A stretch of 64,000 bases of DNA from Aphelocoma coerulescens (taxonomy: Eukaryota > Chordata > Aves > Passeriformes > Corvidae): positions 124,001 to 188,000 of the forward strand of contig NW_027183514.1 in assembly GCF_041296385.1 (NCBI RefSeq), read 5' to 3'. This document shows positions 22,540-36,435 of the stretch, one piece after another. The notes under the pieces were generated by a model. It was not told the DNA's origin. It was given only the letters and a program-made list of their open reading frames with translations, and made no database searches. Every line of letters begins with the position of its first letter. Position 1 is the stretch's first letter. A program made the translations under genes and the position numbers.

Positions 22540-23545
22540 AAACCTCTGACAAGAGGAAAAGGGCCAGCAAAACCTCAGCTCGGGCCATGAGGAGAGCAGA
22601 CTTCAGACTGCTCAGGGAACTGCTAAGCAGGGTCTCCAGGGACAATGTTTTTGCAGGTGCTGGGGTCCATCCGTGCTGGTCAATTTTGAAACATCACCTC
22701 CTAAGGGCACAGCAGCAGGAGATTCCCAAATGTCGAAAGCCAAGCAGGCGAGGCAGAAGGCTTCTTCTCTGGCAAAGAGGATGGAAAAGGAAGCTGTGTG
22801 CCCAGTGGAAGCAAGGTCACAAGAAGAATACGGATGTCAGGAAAATTAGTCCTCAAACACCACAGCTGTACGTCCAAACAAGAGACAGAGCAGTCCTGTT
22901 ACTTTGATCGAATAAAGGGAGAGGTCATGGGCATTTCCCACGGGATCTCTCAAGTTGATAGAGGACGCAGCTTCCTTTATCTCCTAATTTCCCAGCTGCA
23001 TTTCCCTCTCTCTTTCCCCACTGGCTGAGCTACTTGAGAGGTACAGACTTCCCAAATGGCTTAATACAAACCCCCTTTCTAATGTCTACCCCCCTCCCCC
23101 CCCCCCCATTCTTTTGCTCCTGTCTCTGTTCTTTTTCTCTAAATCCAGGGATTAGCAGAGTCTTGAGTGAGTAACAGTCTGTGTCAATTAGTGGAATTCC
23201 TATGGAATTTAGGGTTCCTCCCTTTGCTGCTTCTTTCACCTATCAGTATCTGGCTTTATCTACCATCAGGCCCACAGATAGTTTGTAAAGACACCTCCTT
23301 CTCATTCCTTCCCCAGAGATGTTTCTCGCCACTGTACGGAGAACTTTGGTGCACTGAAAGCTCAGCTGGAGAGGAAGGTGGCCAGAAATGTGGGGCCCAA
23401 TAAAAAGAGTGGTTTTAAATATATGCATGGAAAGAAACATTGTAGAAGTAACATTGTCCCCTTCCAGGATGTGGATGGTCACCTGACAAACAGGGCCAGG
23501 GACACAGAACAGGTGTTTAATGCATTCTTTGCCTCTGTCTTCAAC
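22540..23545 (+). mobile_element. CR1 LINE fragment, interrupted, copy 2
   Basis: Two parts, 22540-22834 and 23316-23545. It has DTEQVFNAFF where copy 1 has DTAQVFNAFF; copies 3 and 4 agree with copy 2. Confidence 0.8.
22835..23315 (-). mobile_element. LTR-like insert, copy 2
   Basis: Same insert at the same point of the CR1 fragment; poly-C run of 12. Confidence 0.45.
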
Positions 23546-24161
23546 ACTCTTCCCTCCCTTCGCCGTGGAAAACGTGCACTGTACCAAGGGACACTGCAAA
23601 GTCCCTGAAGAGGGCAAGCCCTGCTCAGCAGAAAGCAAACCACCCCTGTTTGATCCACAGCATTCCCATGGTGCATCTGAACCCAGTGTGTGCCAGCAAC
23701 TGGGAAAAAAGGAACCCTATGCCCGTCAAAACCAGAGCAGTGAGAGCACCATGAGCGCTCCTTGGGAAATCCTGACTTGTTTAGAACAGAGGCAACGCAG
23801 AAGTCGGTGAGCTGTTACAGAAAACTCTTCCTGCCCTCGACAGCCAGTTCAGGAGAGCTCCCCAGAGACACAGGAACTTCAACTCCCTTTGTCTCTGGAA
23901 GATCTTCGCAGGCACAGAGTAGTGGCTGTTGCCAGTTGGTACCGCTGCAGTGTCCTGGGAGCCATGGGCTTGACACTGGTGGCAGCAGCACTCTTCCTGA
24001 TGTGCCACTTGCTGCAGGGAATGATTCACTGCAGCAGGCTGAGCTCCTGTTCTTGCTGCCAGGCTTTTTCTGGCCATGTGCATCCTTAGGCATGAGCTGG
24101 TTCTGCTGATCCCTGAGGTGGGCCCAGGGCTATGACGGCACAAAGGGGCTGAGCGCTGGTG

Positions 24162-24216
24162 AGAGGCGGGGCTGGGATGTCACCCGGCTGTCCTGGCCCA
24201 CAGCACTGTGACATCA
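24162..24216 (+). promoter_or_regulatory. Putative kinase promoter, copy 2
   Basis: GC box and inverted CRE-like pair unchanged from copy 1. Confidence 0.45.
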
Positions 24217-24271
24217 CCGCGCAGTCGCTATGTAACACGGGCCAGCACCTGCAGCTGCCAGTGCAGTCGCG

Positions 24272-27200
24272 ATGGGACGTGCCGGAGCCATGTGTGACGG
24301 TGTTGTCCCAGTGATTGTGCTTGTCCTGCTGTTGGCCGCTGTGGCTGTCTGGTGGGCCGTTGGCCACTGGCAACCACGGAGGCGGCAGACAAGGACAGCG
24401 AAGAGGCGCAAGCGCCCCGGGGTGCAGCCCAGAGGCTCACGGAGGAAGCGAGGAGCCCCTGCGGCTCCCAGGTCCTCCAGGCCTCGGGCCACCCCTCGCA
24501 AGCGGCCACGTGCTCCCGCGAGCCCCCTGGACAGCCCCTGCAGCTGCGGCCCCTGCGTGGCAGTGGCCCAGGAGCTGCAGGAACTGATGCTGCTGCTCTG
24601 GGCTCGCAATGGGACATGGGTGCCGCTCTACTCTGGGATGTGGCAGGCCTTGTGGAAAGAACTGGAGGAGCTGCTGAAGCGAGGCCACCTGCCCTGCTGT
24701 GGCTCGGCCAGCTCCTCCAGGAGCCTCCATCCCTTCAAGAGGCTGCTCCCAGCAAGATTCTCCATCCCTGGGAGAGCCTCAAGCCTTGCAAGGATGGCAC
24801 ACCATCAGAGAGCCGCCATCCAGGCAAGAAGCTCAGGCTGTCAGAGATCCTCCATCCCGCCAGGAGCGTCCGCTATCTCTGACAGCCTCCATCGCCCGCA
24901 GACGCTCCGTGAGACCTGCAGTCAGCCTGCAGAAAGTGCAGAGCCTGTGCACAGGTCTCCCAGCTCCCTTGGACTCATGGACTTCAACAACACGGGCACA
25001 ACCCTGACAACTGACGTTGCCAGGGAAAGCCCAGAAGTCCAAGTGGGAGCCCAGCCCGATCCAGGGGAGCCTTGTCAGGAGCAGGTGCTGGAGCAGCGAG
25101 TGAGCTGGAGCCAGCAGTTGCCGGCCCACAGCTCCCAGGACGCTGTGCCGGCTGCGCCAGCTGGCAACAGCTCTTGCCTGGTGGCGGAGACGAGCCTCAA
25201 GACACCCAGGAGGTTCCTCCATCTCCAGGAAGCTGCTCCGAGACGGCCACCGACTACCAGGAAGGCCTTGCTGGTAGCAGGTGAGATCTGAGGAGCTCTC
25301 TGAGGCTCCCTTGGGGCTCTTGAGGGGCATCCCCAGGCCAGGCCAGGGCCCTTGAGAGCAGCCGAGTCCCTGGCTGTTTCCAGTGCTTCTGATGCCACAG
25401 CTTCAAAAAACCCCTCTCTGGTTTGCAGCTGCTCCTGACACCCCCCTGTGCGAGTCCTCGGGCTGTAGCCCCGGCAGTCCTCAAGAGCAGAGTCCAGCCC
25501 ACGACGCCGGGGACAGCGACGGTGCCGCCCTGCCCCGCTGCCCTCCGGCTCCTGCAGCCGCCTCTGCGCGCTCCCCTGCCCCAGCTCTGGCGCTCGCCAG
25601 CCCGACGGCTGCAAGGCGGTGGCCGCTGCCCGGCGCGCAGCAGGAAGCAGGTCAGAGCAAGGTGGCCCGCGGTGGCTCGGCCCGCTTCACTCGCGGGCAC
25701 TTGGCCGGGGGGGCCCTGGGCGCAAGGCTGATGGCTCGGTCTCGGTCGCAGGGCAAAAGAAGAAGCTGCAGGAGCTGTACCAGCTGGGCCCGCAGCTGGG
25801 CAGCGGTGGCTTCGGCACCGTTTTCTCGGGCATCTGCCTCTCGGACGGGAGCCCGGTAAGTGGCCGGGACGGCGGGGCGCGGGACGAGGGCCAGGGGCGG
25901 GGCAGGGCTTGAGCTCAGCCCCGTCTCTCGTGGGCTTGCAGGTGGCCATCAAACGCGTGGCCCGGGAGAGCGTGGTGCAGTGGTACGAGCTGGTGAGTGA
26001 GTGAGCGGGGCCACGGCGCCAGAGCGCCAGAGCGGGGCGTGGCGGGCAGGGATAAGGCCGGGCCCCGAGGGCGGGAGGCGGCGCAGGGCGGGGGGAGCGG
26101 GCGTGGGCTCAGCGTGCGAGCCGGAGCAGGGCGGGCCCGGGGATGCCAAACACCGGTGGTGGGGCCGGGCAGGGGGGCACCCCCCAAGCATCCCCTGGGC
26201 GGGAGGAAGCCCAAGCACCAGGGAGGCTGCCCAAGGGGGCACTGGGGCATCCCAGGCACGGGGCAGCACAGCAGCCCCAGGGCAGCATCAGGCCTGCTGG
26301 AGGCACTGTCTCCTCCCCACAGCCCGACGGCACCCGCGTTCCCATGGAGATTGTGCTCATGGAGAAGGTGGGCTCTGGCTGCCACAACATCATCCAGCTC
26401 CTCGACTGGTTTGAGCTGCCTGACAGCTTCCTGCTGGTCATGGAGCGTCCGGAGTCATCGCAGGATCTCCTGGACTTCCTGCTGGAGCAGGGCTTCCTGT
26501 GCGAGGAGATGGCGCGCTGGCTTTTCTGCCAGGTGCTGGAGGCCGTGCGGCACTGCACCGCCTGCGGCGTCCTGCACCGGGACATCAAGCCGGAGAACCT
26601 CCTCGTGGACCCGGAGAGTGGCGACCTGAAGCTCATCGACTTCGGTTGCGGCACCTTCCTCCAGGAGCAGGCCTTCACGCAATTTGCCGGTGAGCCCACA
26701 GGCCGGGCCCCGCTCCCAGTGCCAGGCACTGCACGGCCCCGTTCCCTCCTGGGCTGCGGGCTGCGGCATTCAGCCGGCTGCCGGCTGCCCTTTGGCACGG
26801 GCCAGATGCTGTGCCCCAGGAGCCGGCTGCCGGCCCTGCCCACAGAGGGGGGCTGCCAAAGCCAGGCCCCGGCCGCTCGGCTTGGCAGGCCCGCAAGGGC
26901 TTGGGCTGCTCCGCTGGCCTTGTCTGCCTTGCAGAACGGTTTCCTGGCTTTGGCCAATTGGCTGGGGGACGGCGGCTGGCCCCGGGGGGGAAGTTGTGGC
27001 CACTGGTGCAGCCCCTGCTTCTGCCAGGAGGCTGGCACCAGGCTCTGGAAGGCAGCAGCCTGCGCCTGGACAGCGCCGCCTGTGTCCCCTAGGAACACAC
27101 CTGTACAGCCCACCCGAGTGGATCTGCCTTGGCTGCTACCACGGCCATTCGGCGACCATCTGGTCCCTGGGCGTGCTGCTGTACGTCATGGTCTGCGGGA

Positions 27201-27700
27201 ACGAGCCCTTCCAGGACGACCGTGGCATCGTGTCGGGGCAGCTCTTCTTCTGGCAGCAGGTCTCTCCAGGTTGGTGTCCGGCCTCAAGAAGGCAGGCTTT
27301 GGCAGATGGCACCGCGCAGCCCAGCGTGGCCCTCACGCAGCTCCGCGGGAGGTCGATCTGCCCTCAAGGGCTGGCCGCAGGCGGCGGCCCGTGACCACGG
27401 TGGGGTCGGTGTGGCCCGCTTGGCTGCAGGAGGTGGCGCGTGTCCTGCCGTGCCGCTGTCCCGCAAAGGGCAGAGTCAGCCGGGAGGCCGGCACAGCTCT
27501 GAGCACACGCAGCACGGCCCGGGCCCTGCGGGCGCCGGGAGCAGCTGGGCAGGAGCCTTCTGCAAGTGACCGGCGCTTTCTGGCTTCTCTCCCCAGAGTG
27601 CCAACATCTGATCCGCTGGTGTTTGTCCAAGCACCCCGCGGACAGGCCAGCGCTGGAGGAGATCTTGCGCCACCCTTGGCTGCGGGGCGGGCGTCTTTGA
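24272..27700 (+). CDS. PIM-like serine/threonine kinase, copy 2
   Basis: Exons: 24272-25280, 25429-25650, 25752-25855, 25942-25992, 26323-26689, 27093-27269 and 27597-27700. The frame is intact over 677 residues. The one protein difference seen from copy 1 is Arg439Cys, just after the glycine loop (SGICLSD), in a position that is Arg in the other copies and in PIM1. Intron 5 is one base longer (403 bp). The Arg codon in VAIKRVAR is CGG here and in copies 3-4 but AGG in copy 1, a silent change. Confidence 0.85.
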
Positions 27701-27763
27701 TGCCTTGCCGGAGCCTCTGCAGCACCCGGTTGCCGAGTCCCACGCAGGAGTGAGGACTCGAGA

Positions 27764-27769
27764 AATAAA
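27764..27769 (+). terminator. Poly(A) signal of kinase copy 2
   Basis: AATAAA in the same context as copy 1. Confidence 0.75.
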
Positions 27770-28586
27770 AGAACCACAAACCCATGCCGGGGTGTCAAGT
27801 CTGCTCCTGGTTAGCAACTTCAGCTAAAGAACCCTCTTGGGAAAAGGGGTGATCAGAGTGTTCCCTTCAGCCTTTGTCAAGCTTTTGATGCCTTTCCTCC
27901 AGGCATCATGGCACTTTTGTGTCTTCAAGCACAGGCTGTAGTCCAGGCAGGAGGGGCTGTAACAAGCCAAGAAATGCAACAGTGAAACAACAGCCGCCCT
28001 TTCAAACTGAGGCGGCCACTTGGCTTCACCTGAAGTGATACGTGGGCTCATGTGTGCATTCCAAGGGCCAGCGGGTGGCAGGGACAGAGATGCTGCTCCT
28101 CTCCAATGCTGGGAGAAGAATCAGAAATGGCAAAAGGTCATTTCAGGTTGAGCCCTGACAAAACTCTTCCTCTTTCTTCCCCTGAAATGGGAGGCAGGGC
28201 TGCGCCTTTGACCAGCTGGGTCTGCAGCCTCGTAAGCCATGGGCATGGAGCCCACAGGAAATGTTGAGATGCTGGAGTTGCTCCCATGGTGCTGGGCCCA
28301 TTGCAGCCCTCAAAATACCTTTCTCTACCCTCAAAACAACTGGTAGAGATGGAAAGTGCAGTAACCAGTCTAGCCACAGGAAAGCACCCAGGTGCCTTCC
28401 CTGGCCCTGTGGGCAGGTGCCAGCTGCAAACCTGTGCCACCTTCTGTCTACTGCCCTGACCTACCACTACAGGCTTTGGGAAAAAAACATACTTCTTCAG
28501 AAATGAGGAAGGGGCAGTCAATAGCTAACTCATGGAAGCACGAGTTAACTATTGGGAGACAGCAAACGTTAGTTCAGACAGCAGAC

Positions 28587-29031
28587 TGTAATTACAAAAC
28601 CTAAGAAACCAAATTTGCCCTACTCTTGTCAAGATAGAGGGCACAAGGATCATCTCAGAGACCGCTGAAACATTCCTCAAAGGACTACGCATGCCCAGGG
28701 AGAAAGGTGAAAAAGTTCACTGAGAGGAAGACTACTGGCCTTCATCAGAAAAGACCCCCGAGGAAGAGGAGAGGCCTTCCTCAGCGCGGCCACCAGGACA
28801 CACAGCGCATGCGTGGCCCATATGCTAATGACTTCCGAGAAATAATTTGTATAACCACACCTGTCCCAAGGAATGTGATGAATATTCCTAATTTAACCCA
28901 TAATACTTGTGTTGTAGAGAGCACCAGGTGTGTGTTTGGAGGAGCGATCCCCACACACCCGGCGCGCCGAATAAAGCAAATACCCGCTTCTCTGACTCTG
29001 TCTCTGAAGTGTCTCCTGGCCCGGTTGCGGC
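28587..29031 (+). mobile_element. Probable solo LTR, copy 3
   Basis: Same element and context. It carries the GTGTGTTT variant shared by copies 2-5. Confidence 0.5.
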
Positions 29032-29046
29032 ATGATTCAATTCCAA

Positions 29047-32000
29047 TTAAAAGAATCCTCTAAAAAAATGGGACATTTCAGTGCCCCACTTCAGTTTAAA
29101 CACTTTAAACATGGCATGCCTGCATGTTTCTTCTTTTTTCTTTCCCCTGGATCCTGCATTAGCCTTAAAATCTGCCGGGTAGAGCCGGTAGGGCACTGCA
29201 GCAGTGTAGTGCTTCCAGTCCTTCCCATCTTTGCTGCAACAACCGTGCTCGTCCCGAATGCAGCGCTGGGTGAGCAGAGTGGTCATGTAAACGATGTAGA
29301 AGTAAGGCAGGATGTGCTCAAAGCCACAAGCCAGGCAATAGGCCAGCGAGCCCATCAGGTCTCCCGTGCAGTTGAAATGACGTGCCCAGCCCCAAAAGCC
29401 AGAGGTCATCAGCTTGCTGTAGTGCTTGGGCCCATCCACGGACACGTAGGAGCACTCGATGGACTCCGGCTTCTTCCCCCAGATCCTGCACTTGCCATTG
29501 GTACGACGGAAGAGGTCCTTCTGGTGGTTGGTCATTCTGAAGATGGAATAGCCCAGCAAGCCCAGCATCAAGACCCCTACGGCATGGGCTGTGCACAGCT
29601 GGACAGGCTGGTAAACCAAATACAGACCCTGGGGAGCACAAAAACAATCAGACATTTACTTCCAACAGAGGCTCAGCATGCCAGACCAATTCCTTGACTA
29701 CAGTGGCCCACAACAGACCAGAAGAAAGAGTAGAAAAATCTACTGCAACAGTAAAACTGCAGAAAACTTTCAAAAAACTCTGCATCCAACAGTTTCCTTC
29801 TCTCTTTCTCTCTCCAAAATTGCACTTCTTCCTGAAACAAGAAGAGAGAAGTTGCAAGGATGCAAACCGGACAGAAGGAAAAAGCAAGGAACAAAACACA
29901 AACAAACCACCGCTAACCAAAAGACCCTCAACAAGCAGGAGTAAAAAAAAAAGGAAACGGAAAGGATTTAGAAAAAAAGGAAACCAAAAGGATTCAGAAA
30001 AGTATACAGACACAACAGACAGTGACAGAAAGAGGCACAAAAGAAGGGCAGGAGAGGAAAAGATGTCCAATCTGGGCACGGACAGGAAGCCTTCCTACCC
30101 AGGAATTGTTACAAAGAATGTTGCAAGGATTTCTCAACAGTCAAACCGCCTAGAAACATTTAAGGTGCACATTAACCTGCTGAGAAGAATGTTTGTGCAA
30201 AGTTTCCTTCCTCTTAGCCCAAATCCACAGTGTCCACATTTTTACCTGCAAAGTAGAGAGGGAAGGCAACCAAACACAGTCTCCCCAGCCCAAATACCAT
30301 CCCAAATGATCATGGCAGATAGCAATGGTTTTCAAGTACCAGGCTTCATTCCAAAAGAAGTCCAGAACAAAAATACCCTGCAACAGAATAATTTCACAGT
30401 AATAACAGAGCACTGTCACCAGTTACCCTGTTTAACAGCATCAGCCTAATGTCTGTGCTGCCTTGTGATGTGATCTCACAACTCATTGGTGTTTTTATGT
30501 TAGCACTTCAAAACCAGACGTTTCTGAACACAGTTAGGAAGAACTATCACATAAATACAAGCTATGTGGATACACAATATCTACCTACCTATCTATCTAT
30601 CTACACAGATAAAGCAACAGTAGGATGACTAAGGCAAGTGTACAACTCAAGGACGAACGCTTGGGAAGTGAACTCACAGTTGATCAGCCCAATCTCTCTT
30701 CAGCTTAGAGTCACAGCGTTACAAAGAGGGCCGATAGAGCTCCTATTGAGCAGGCTTCCATTTCCACAGATCAGGCAATAAATCCAAAGAAGTCCCAGCA
30801 CACCATCACTGAATGAGCTTGTTTCAGGCCAGGAAAAAACACTTCATTTTCATTTCCATAGAAGGACTTCTTTTCCTACTTTAATATTAGTTTACTTGCT
30901 AGCTGGTTTCCTAATTTCCTCCTTGGAATTTACCTGAAGGACATTGACAAGGATCATGGAGTTTGTCGCTTCGCCATACAGCTCCTCTTGTTTGGCAGCA
31001 AAGGAAAGGTTGATCAGAGTCCAGGCCAAAATCCCAGGGCACCCACTGAAGAAAGAGCTTGAAATCAAACCACTTCCCTATTCGAGGGTTAAATTCAATC
31101 CCCATCATGTAGTCGTAAAAGAAGTTTCCAGTGAATTTGCTGTAAAACATAAAAAAATTGGAAATGTACAGAGTTCTACACAAATACAGGTAATTACTGC
31201 TCTGACTACACAATTCAGATTAATTTGATGTAGTGATAATAAAAATCATCAAAGCATGTAACGCTGTGCAAGGTAACAGAAGCTGACCCAGCTGAAGTAT
31301 TACATTAATAGACATAAGTTGTAGAGTTTCAGAAGTGCCCGAGTTTACTCTTGCTAACACTTCTGAACAGTCTCACTATTTCTAGGATGGGTGTATCTGT
31401 GACACTGAGGCTGCCAGTCCCATGGTGTGCAGCATGAAACACGGGGGATGGTGCTAGTGAAGCAAAGAACCACTGTCATACACTGGCTCAGCTCTCTCTG
31501 CCAGTGAAATATATTCTGTCATTCAATTGATAGACCCGGTTTTTATTTAACAGTTTTAATCTCGGATTACCTCGTCTTCTCTCATTACTAAAATTCACAT
31601 ACCACTCTTTGGCATTGGGAGGGAAAAAGTAGCCTTTAATCATTGCAAACGTGGACACTGCATATCCCAAGCTATTGGCACACCACAGGAGAGGAATCCA
31701 CTTGTCAAAAATGATGGTAGGTGAGAAGAAGTGGAAGCAAGAAGCATTTGCAAACCAAAGCACATGGGTCATGATCCAGGCCTGAAGTCCATTGATTTTC
31801 ATATTTATTCACGACACCTAAAAGATGAAGAAAAAAAATCGAGTGTTACTGACCCCGCATTACTGCAGCTTTTAATTCACATGGCTATGCACAGAATACA
31901 CAGAAGCTCAATCAAGCGCTCATGAAACAACTTCTCTCTCCTCGTCCTCCCAATTCAATACCTTAAAGCACTTTTCTGAGTGTTCCATTAAACTCTGCTG

Positions 32001-33374
32001 TACCCATTAGGCTTTGTTAGGCTGAGTTTTTCTCCTCACAAAACTGAATTTAGGCTTTCCCCCAAAACTGACCAGAGTAACAAACCACTTCTCCTAACAG
32101 TTCACATCCCACATTTTGTTCAAGTCCCTTGGCTTCATGGAGCTTGAGCAGGTAAAACTATCTTGTCGAATACCAGCAATAGTCCTGGACAGCTACAGTC
32201 AACTGACAATTTCAAGTGCCAAAGTCATCAACCAGTACTTTTTCACTGCTGGTATGGTGCCTACCAGATCAACAGTTATACTAATTCTAAGAGATAGAAA
32301 TGCTATCACTTCTTCTAAAAGATGACATCGATTGCTTTCTATTTTTGTTTGAACTGAACACGGGAGGAAGGTGAGAGCACTTCTGCCCACGTTTCCTCTG
32401 GCTACACATGGGCTATTAAACACTCTAGGTACAGAAATACTATCATTTCAGAAGATTGCACGGTGTCCGTGTATTCCAAGGAATACCTTACCAGCAGGGG
32501 TGACAGCACCTTCTTGTACACCTCCCACATATCCAGGGAGAACTTTATGGCAGAAGTCAGGGATGGACATGTACAAAACCACCTAGAAGAGAGAGGATGT
32601 ATTCACAGTAAATACAGACGAGACAAAATCCCTCAAAACACTATTCCTTACATACACATACCAAATAGAATGTTTCTATTAAGTTTCTATTAAGTATTGG
32701 GTAAGCAAATATGGCAATATTTAGCTGTTGGGATTTTAGACTAGTAATACATCTAAGCTTTGAGACAGCTCAAAGATGTACTTCATGTAAGGCTGCCATC
32801 CTTTTTTGGTGGGGAGGCAGGACAGTTGGTAACTAGATTCAGGTCCTCGTCGTTTTATTTTTATCTATTTCTTGTGTATGAATTTAAAACCAACGGATAC
32901 TGCTATAAAGTTGCTTTTTCTTCAAAACCTCATTAAGGCATATGCCACACAAGGAATATTTGCGTATATTCCCTACATGCTTCTTTTCCAAGTACATAAG
33001 CTTCCTTTGGATTCCAAAAAGCCCTGGAAAGTGGGAAACACCAAAGAGTAAATGCCAGTTCAACATTCCACTATCCTTTGTGCAAAAGGATTCATCCAAC
33101 AGCCGTGTGAGAAACCAGACCCGGCATCCAGATCATAACTCAAGAATGTACCTGGAAAGTGACCCAAAGGGAATAGATGCCAGCAGCCCTATAGGTCAGT
33201 GTGGGAGTCCTGTTCCAGATGTCAGACAGATGTTTATTCCCTGTCAGCAAGTCCAGCAGTGGGTCAGTCAGAGAGCACTGGTACTGGTCACAGGACATGA
33301 TGAAGTAATACACGATCGGCGGTGCAAACACGAGCAGGAAAAGGATGCTTGCCAAGGAAAACCAGTCCACCTCC
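29047..33374 (-). pseudogene. DHCR7: DHCR7 pseudogene, copy 3
   Basis: Exons lie at 33374-33152, 32582-32492, 31817-31603, 31139-30934, 30377-30246 and 29628-29047. The shared frameshifts fall at 31796-31799 and 31052-31054. Two private base changes fall in the exon 7 segment that corresponds to GRPGIVAW. The last exon has RRTNGKC, and the expected stop is lost. Confidence 0.88.
30578..30604. repeat. TATC/TACC microsatellite, copy 3
   Basis: Same length as copy 1. Confidence 0.9.
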
Positions 33375-35090
33375 CTGTAATCCAAAACAGAGCATTTTGT
33401 TTGCCCAGGTTTCAGAGAGATGAGTTACATCAAATAACTTTTTCAGTGGACCTTCTAGACTAACTGGATGAAAACTGAAAATGTCTTCAGGGCACAGACA
33501 TGTCTGGTGGTCAAACAGCCATTAAAAAATCAGCACAGAACAGACTTTACCACAAACTCCTCTAAAACTACACTAGCTGATCAGAGCAAGAGATGAGAGA
33601 AAATCTCCCCTCCAAAAACCAGATTATTATTACAGACTTCACCTTTTTGATGGCAATCATGGCTCTAACTGGTAGAGTATTCGGTTGAAAGTGATAATGG
33701 AATCCCAAGAACATGATGCAAAGCTTGGAAACTTGCAAAAGACAGACCTTGGACAGCCATACATTGAACTTGCTGTGCCAGCCACTTTTGCTGTTCCCAG
33801 CTGCAGTCCAATGCCCTACTAATACCTACTCAGCTCTTGGAGAACTGGGAGATGCATCCTCAATCTTGCTACAGCGGGACTGATCAGCTGGGAATGCCAC
33901 AGATGCTGGGATGCTTGTTTTCCAGATCTCATGAAATATTTCTTTCCTAGGAACTAGAAATGTTACCAATTTTTACTTCCCGGCCTTTCCTGGCCATCTG
34001 CATCCTCAGCCACAAGCAGGCTCTGCAGATCGACGTGGCTCTGGGGAAGCAGGGACTCCTGTCTGTGGGCAAAGAAAACAAAGACAACTTGTAAGAAGAG
34101 AACCTGGAGCTTCTAGTTAGAAGAGAAAGGACTGTTCAATCAAGGCAGGGGCGACGAAGGAAACTTTCTAAAATGGAACAAGCAGCAGAAGCACAGTAGT
34201 TTTGCAGAAGAAATTCTCCTTCCAGCACTTGGCTTAGGGAAAAAGCCTGATGTTGCTACGAGAGACACGAGTTCATGTCTAGTATTGGGTAGCAGACATC
34301 GGAGCATTTCGACTATTGGCTTTCCAGGCTCACGCTATTCGAACCTGAGAGTGAAACTCTTCTAAAAGCCAGAGGTGCTTGGAAGAAATGTTTCTGCTCA
34401 CACCACGACTGGGGACCGTGCATCATTCATACCTTGCACCTGTCCAAAGGCCTTCCTCCGTCTGCGCTCCGGCAGCTCTCACCGAGGCTCTGGCAGGGAC
34501 GGAGGCTCTTGCCAGAAGTATCGCAAGCGTGGAGATCTTCCTCATCCTGCTCCTCCACTGCTGACATCAGGGAATTCCCTGGAGCTGGGAACGTCTGCCT
34601 TTCCTGCTGGAGGATCTTGTTTGGCAGTTCTCTGACGTTCTTCACCTTTGGCAGTGCCGCAGCCATGGAGGTGTAGGACAGATGTTTCCCTCTCCCACTC
34701 CCCACTGCCACCAGCTCCCCCTGGGCAATGAGGGGGCTGCCGGCTGAGCGAGGGCAGCGCCAACGTGCAGCAGCTCAAGGATCCGCTCCCTGCGCGCTTC
34801 CCGGGATAGGGCTGCCCTGGGCCTTGGCATGGACAGAGGGTCCCCCTTCTCTGCTGGCCGTGACCCTCCTGCCCCAGCCTCGCTCAGGTCGATTCATGTG
34901 CCTCCCGTGAGGGACGCCCTCCACACAGATCCTGCTTCTGATTCCTTGGATCCACAGCACTGTTTCTCCTGGATTTTAGCCACGCCTTCCCCTCTGTAAA
35001 GCATAGGGATACATAGGAGGAGTGTGTTGGGCTCCCCTCCACCACTGTTAGTGGTTTCAGGCCCCCAGGAGCTCTTGTGTCTCCCTTTTT

Positions 35091-35461
35091 CCCAACGATA
35101 TCCCCTCCGTCCCCTCCTTCCCGACGCTTCCCCTCAGCAGCACCGAGCCTTTTCCCGCCCTTTGCTCCCCTCAGCGCTGGCCCCGGCCCCGCTCAGACCA
35201 CGGCCCCTCGCCGCCGCTGAGGCCCTGCCCACGCCCATCGTCCTGGCCACGCCCCCTCGGCTGGGAACGGCTCCCCGCCCTCCCCTCCCTAATTAGCGCC
35301 CTTCCTTCCTCCCTCCTTAATGCCTCACTAATTCGGCCCCCTGCGGCCAAGGGCAGGGCTTTGGAGGAGCTCTGTGCGGCAGCCTGGCTGCGTGCGGCAG
35401 GCCAGAGACGCCCAGTGTTGTCCCTCCGCTCAGGGCAGGGATCCGGGGCACCGCGGCCACC
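35091..35461. promoter_or_regulatory. CpG-rich segment, copy 3
   Basis: No difference from copy 2 was noticed. Confidence 0.35.
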
Positions 35462-35574
35462 CGGGGAAGATGCTCCGTTGCCAGCCCACACCTCCACCAA
35501 AGGGAGAGGAGGAAAGCAGGCTGCCAGAGCCACAGAAGCCCTCAAGACTTCCCCAGCTGGCTCTTCTCCGCCCT

Positions 35575-35599
35575 GCCCCGCCCCGCCCCGCCCCGCCCC
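35575..35599. repeat. (GCCCC)5 tract, copy 3
   Basis: Five pentamers, as in copy 2. Confidence 0.9.
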
Positions 35600-36435
35600 T
35601 TCCAAGGCCGTTTTTACAGGAGCTCCGAAAGAGGCAAAAAAAGACAAACGAGCTCCACAGCGAATTCCTGAAAGAAAAATCCAGCAATGGCCAGGAGGCT
35701 CCTGTGGCTCCTTCCTGAAAATCAGGGCTATGGGGAACAGGGTGCAGGGTGTCCCAGGACACAGAGCTGGACACTGATCCCTCCTGGATCTCCTTGGCAC
35801 CCCTGTCCCAGGCAAGGATGGTCCTGAATATCCTCCTGGAGCTGTCCCAGGAAAGTCCCTGCTCCCTGGTGCGGGATGGGAGGGGTAGAGGTGGTCCTCT
35901 CACACTCATCCCACTCATTCTCCCCTGCGCTGGCTTTGCCCCTGGGGTGTTGACCCCCCTTTTTAGGGTGTCCAGCCCTGTTCCCATGGGGAACCTTGGC
36001 AGCACCCATGGGCATAACCAACCTTTGTGGGAGGCTGGGAGCACTGGTGAGGGCGGGGGCTGTTCCTGGTGACCTGGAACTTGGCTCCTGCTGTGAGCCA
36101 GGGGCTTTCTGCCTGCTGGGCTGGGGGAACACCCTCACTGAGCTCTGGGACACCCCCAGCCCCACACCCACTCCTTGCCACAGCTCCTCCCAGACAGCAT
36201 CCGCTACGCACACGTCCCCCGCTACCGTCCCTCGGCCAGGGGCCTTGTGGCTCATGCCAGACCCTTCTTCCTCCCCAGGGAGTCTCCTCCCAGGAAAGCG
36301 GGAAGCCCCCCGCAGCCCAGGACTCTCCAGCTCAGCCCCCCTGGAGCCAGGCCGCCCTCTGAGTCCCACGTGCCCTGAGCCAGGTGGGGACTGGCGGCCG
36401 TCTTGGCCACAGCGACCACAAATCAATCGAGTTTC

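Larger units (their letters stand above)
13902..27802. repeat. Tandem repeat unit, copy 2 (13901 bp)
   Basis: Its equal length to copy 1 is coincidental: +4 bp in the tetranucleotide repeat, -6 bp near 21707, +1 A near 22525 and +1 G in kinase intron 5 cancel out. It shares with copy 1 the DHCR7 last-exon residue D in RRTDGKC and an 11-A run near 16042. Elsewhere it groups with copies 3-5. Private changes include Arg to Cys at kinase residue 439. Confidence 0.98.

Noticed and set aside
29694..30449. A 251-codon plus-strand frame in copies 3-5 that is split in copies 1 and 2
   Set aside because: It lies antisense to DHCR7 introns and an exon, is Lys/Ser-rich without similarity, and its continuity depends on one A in a homopolymer.
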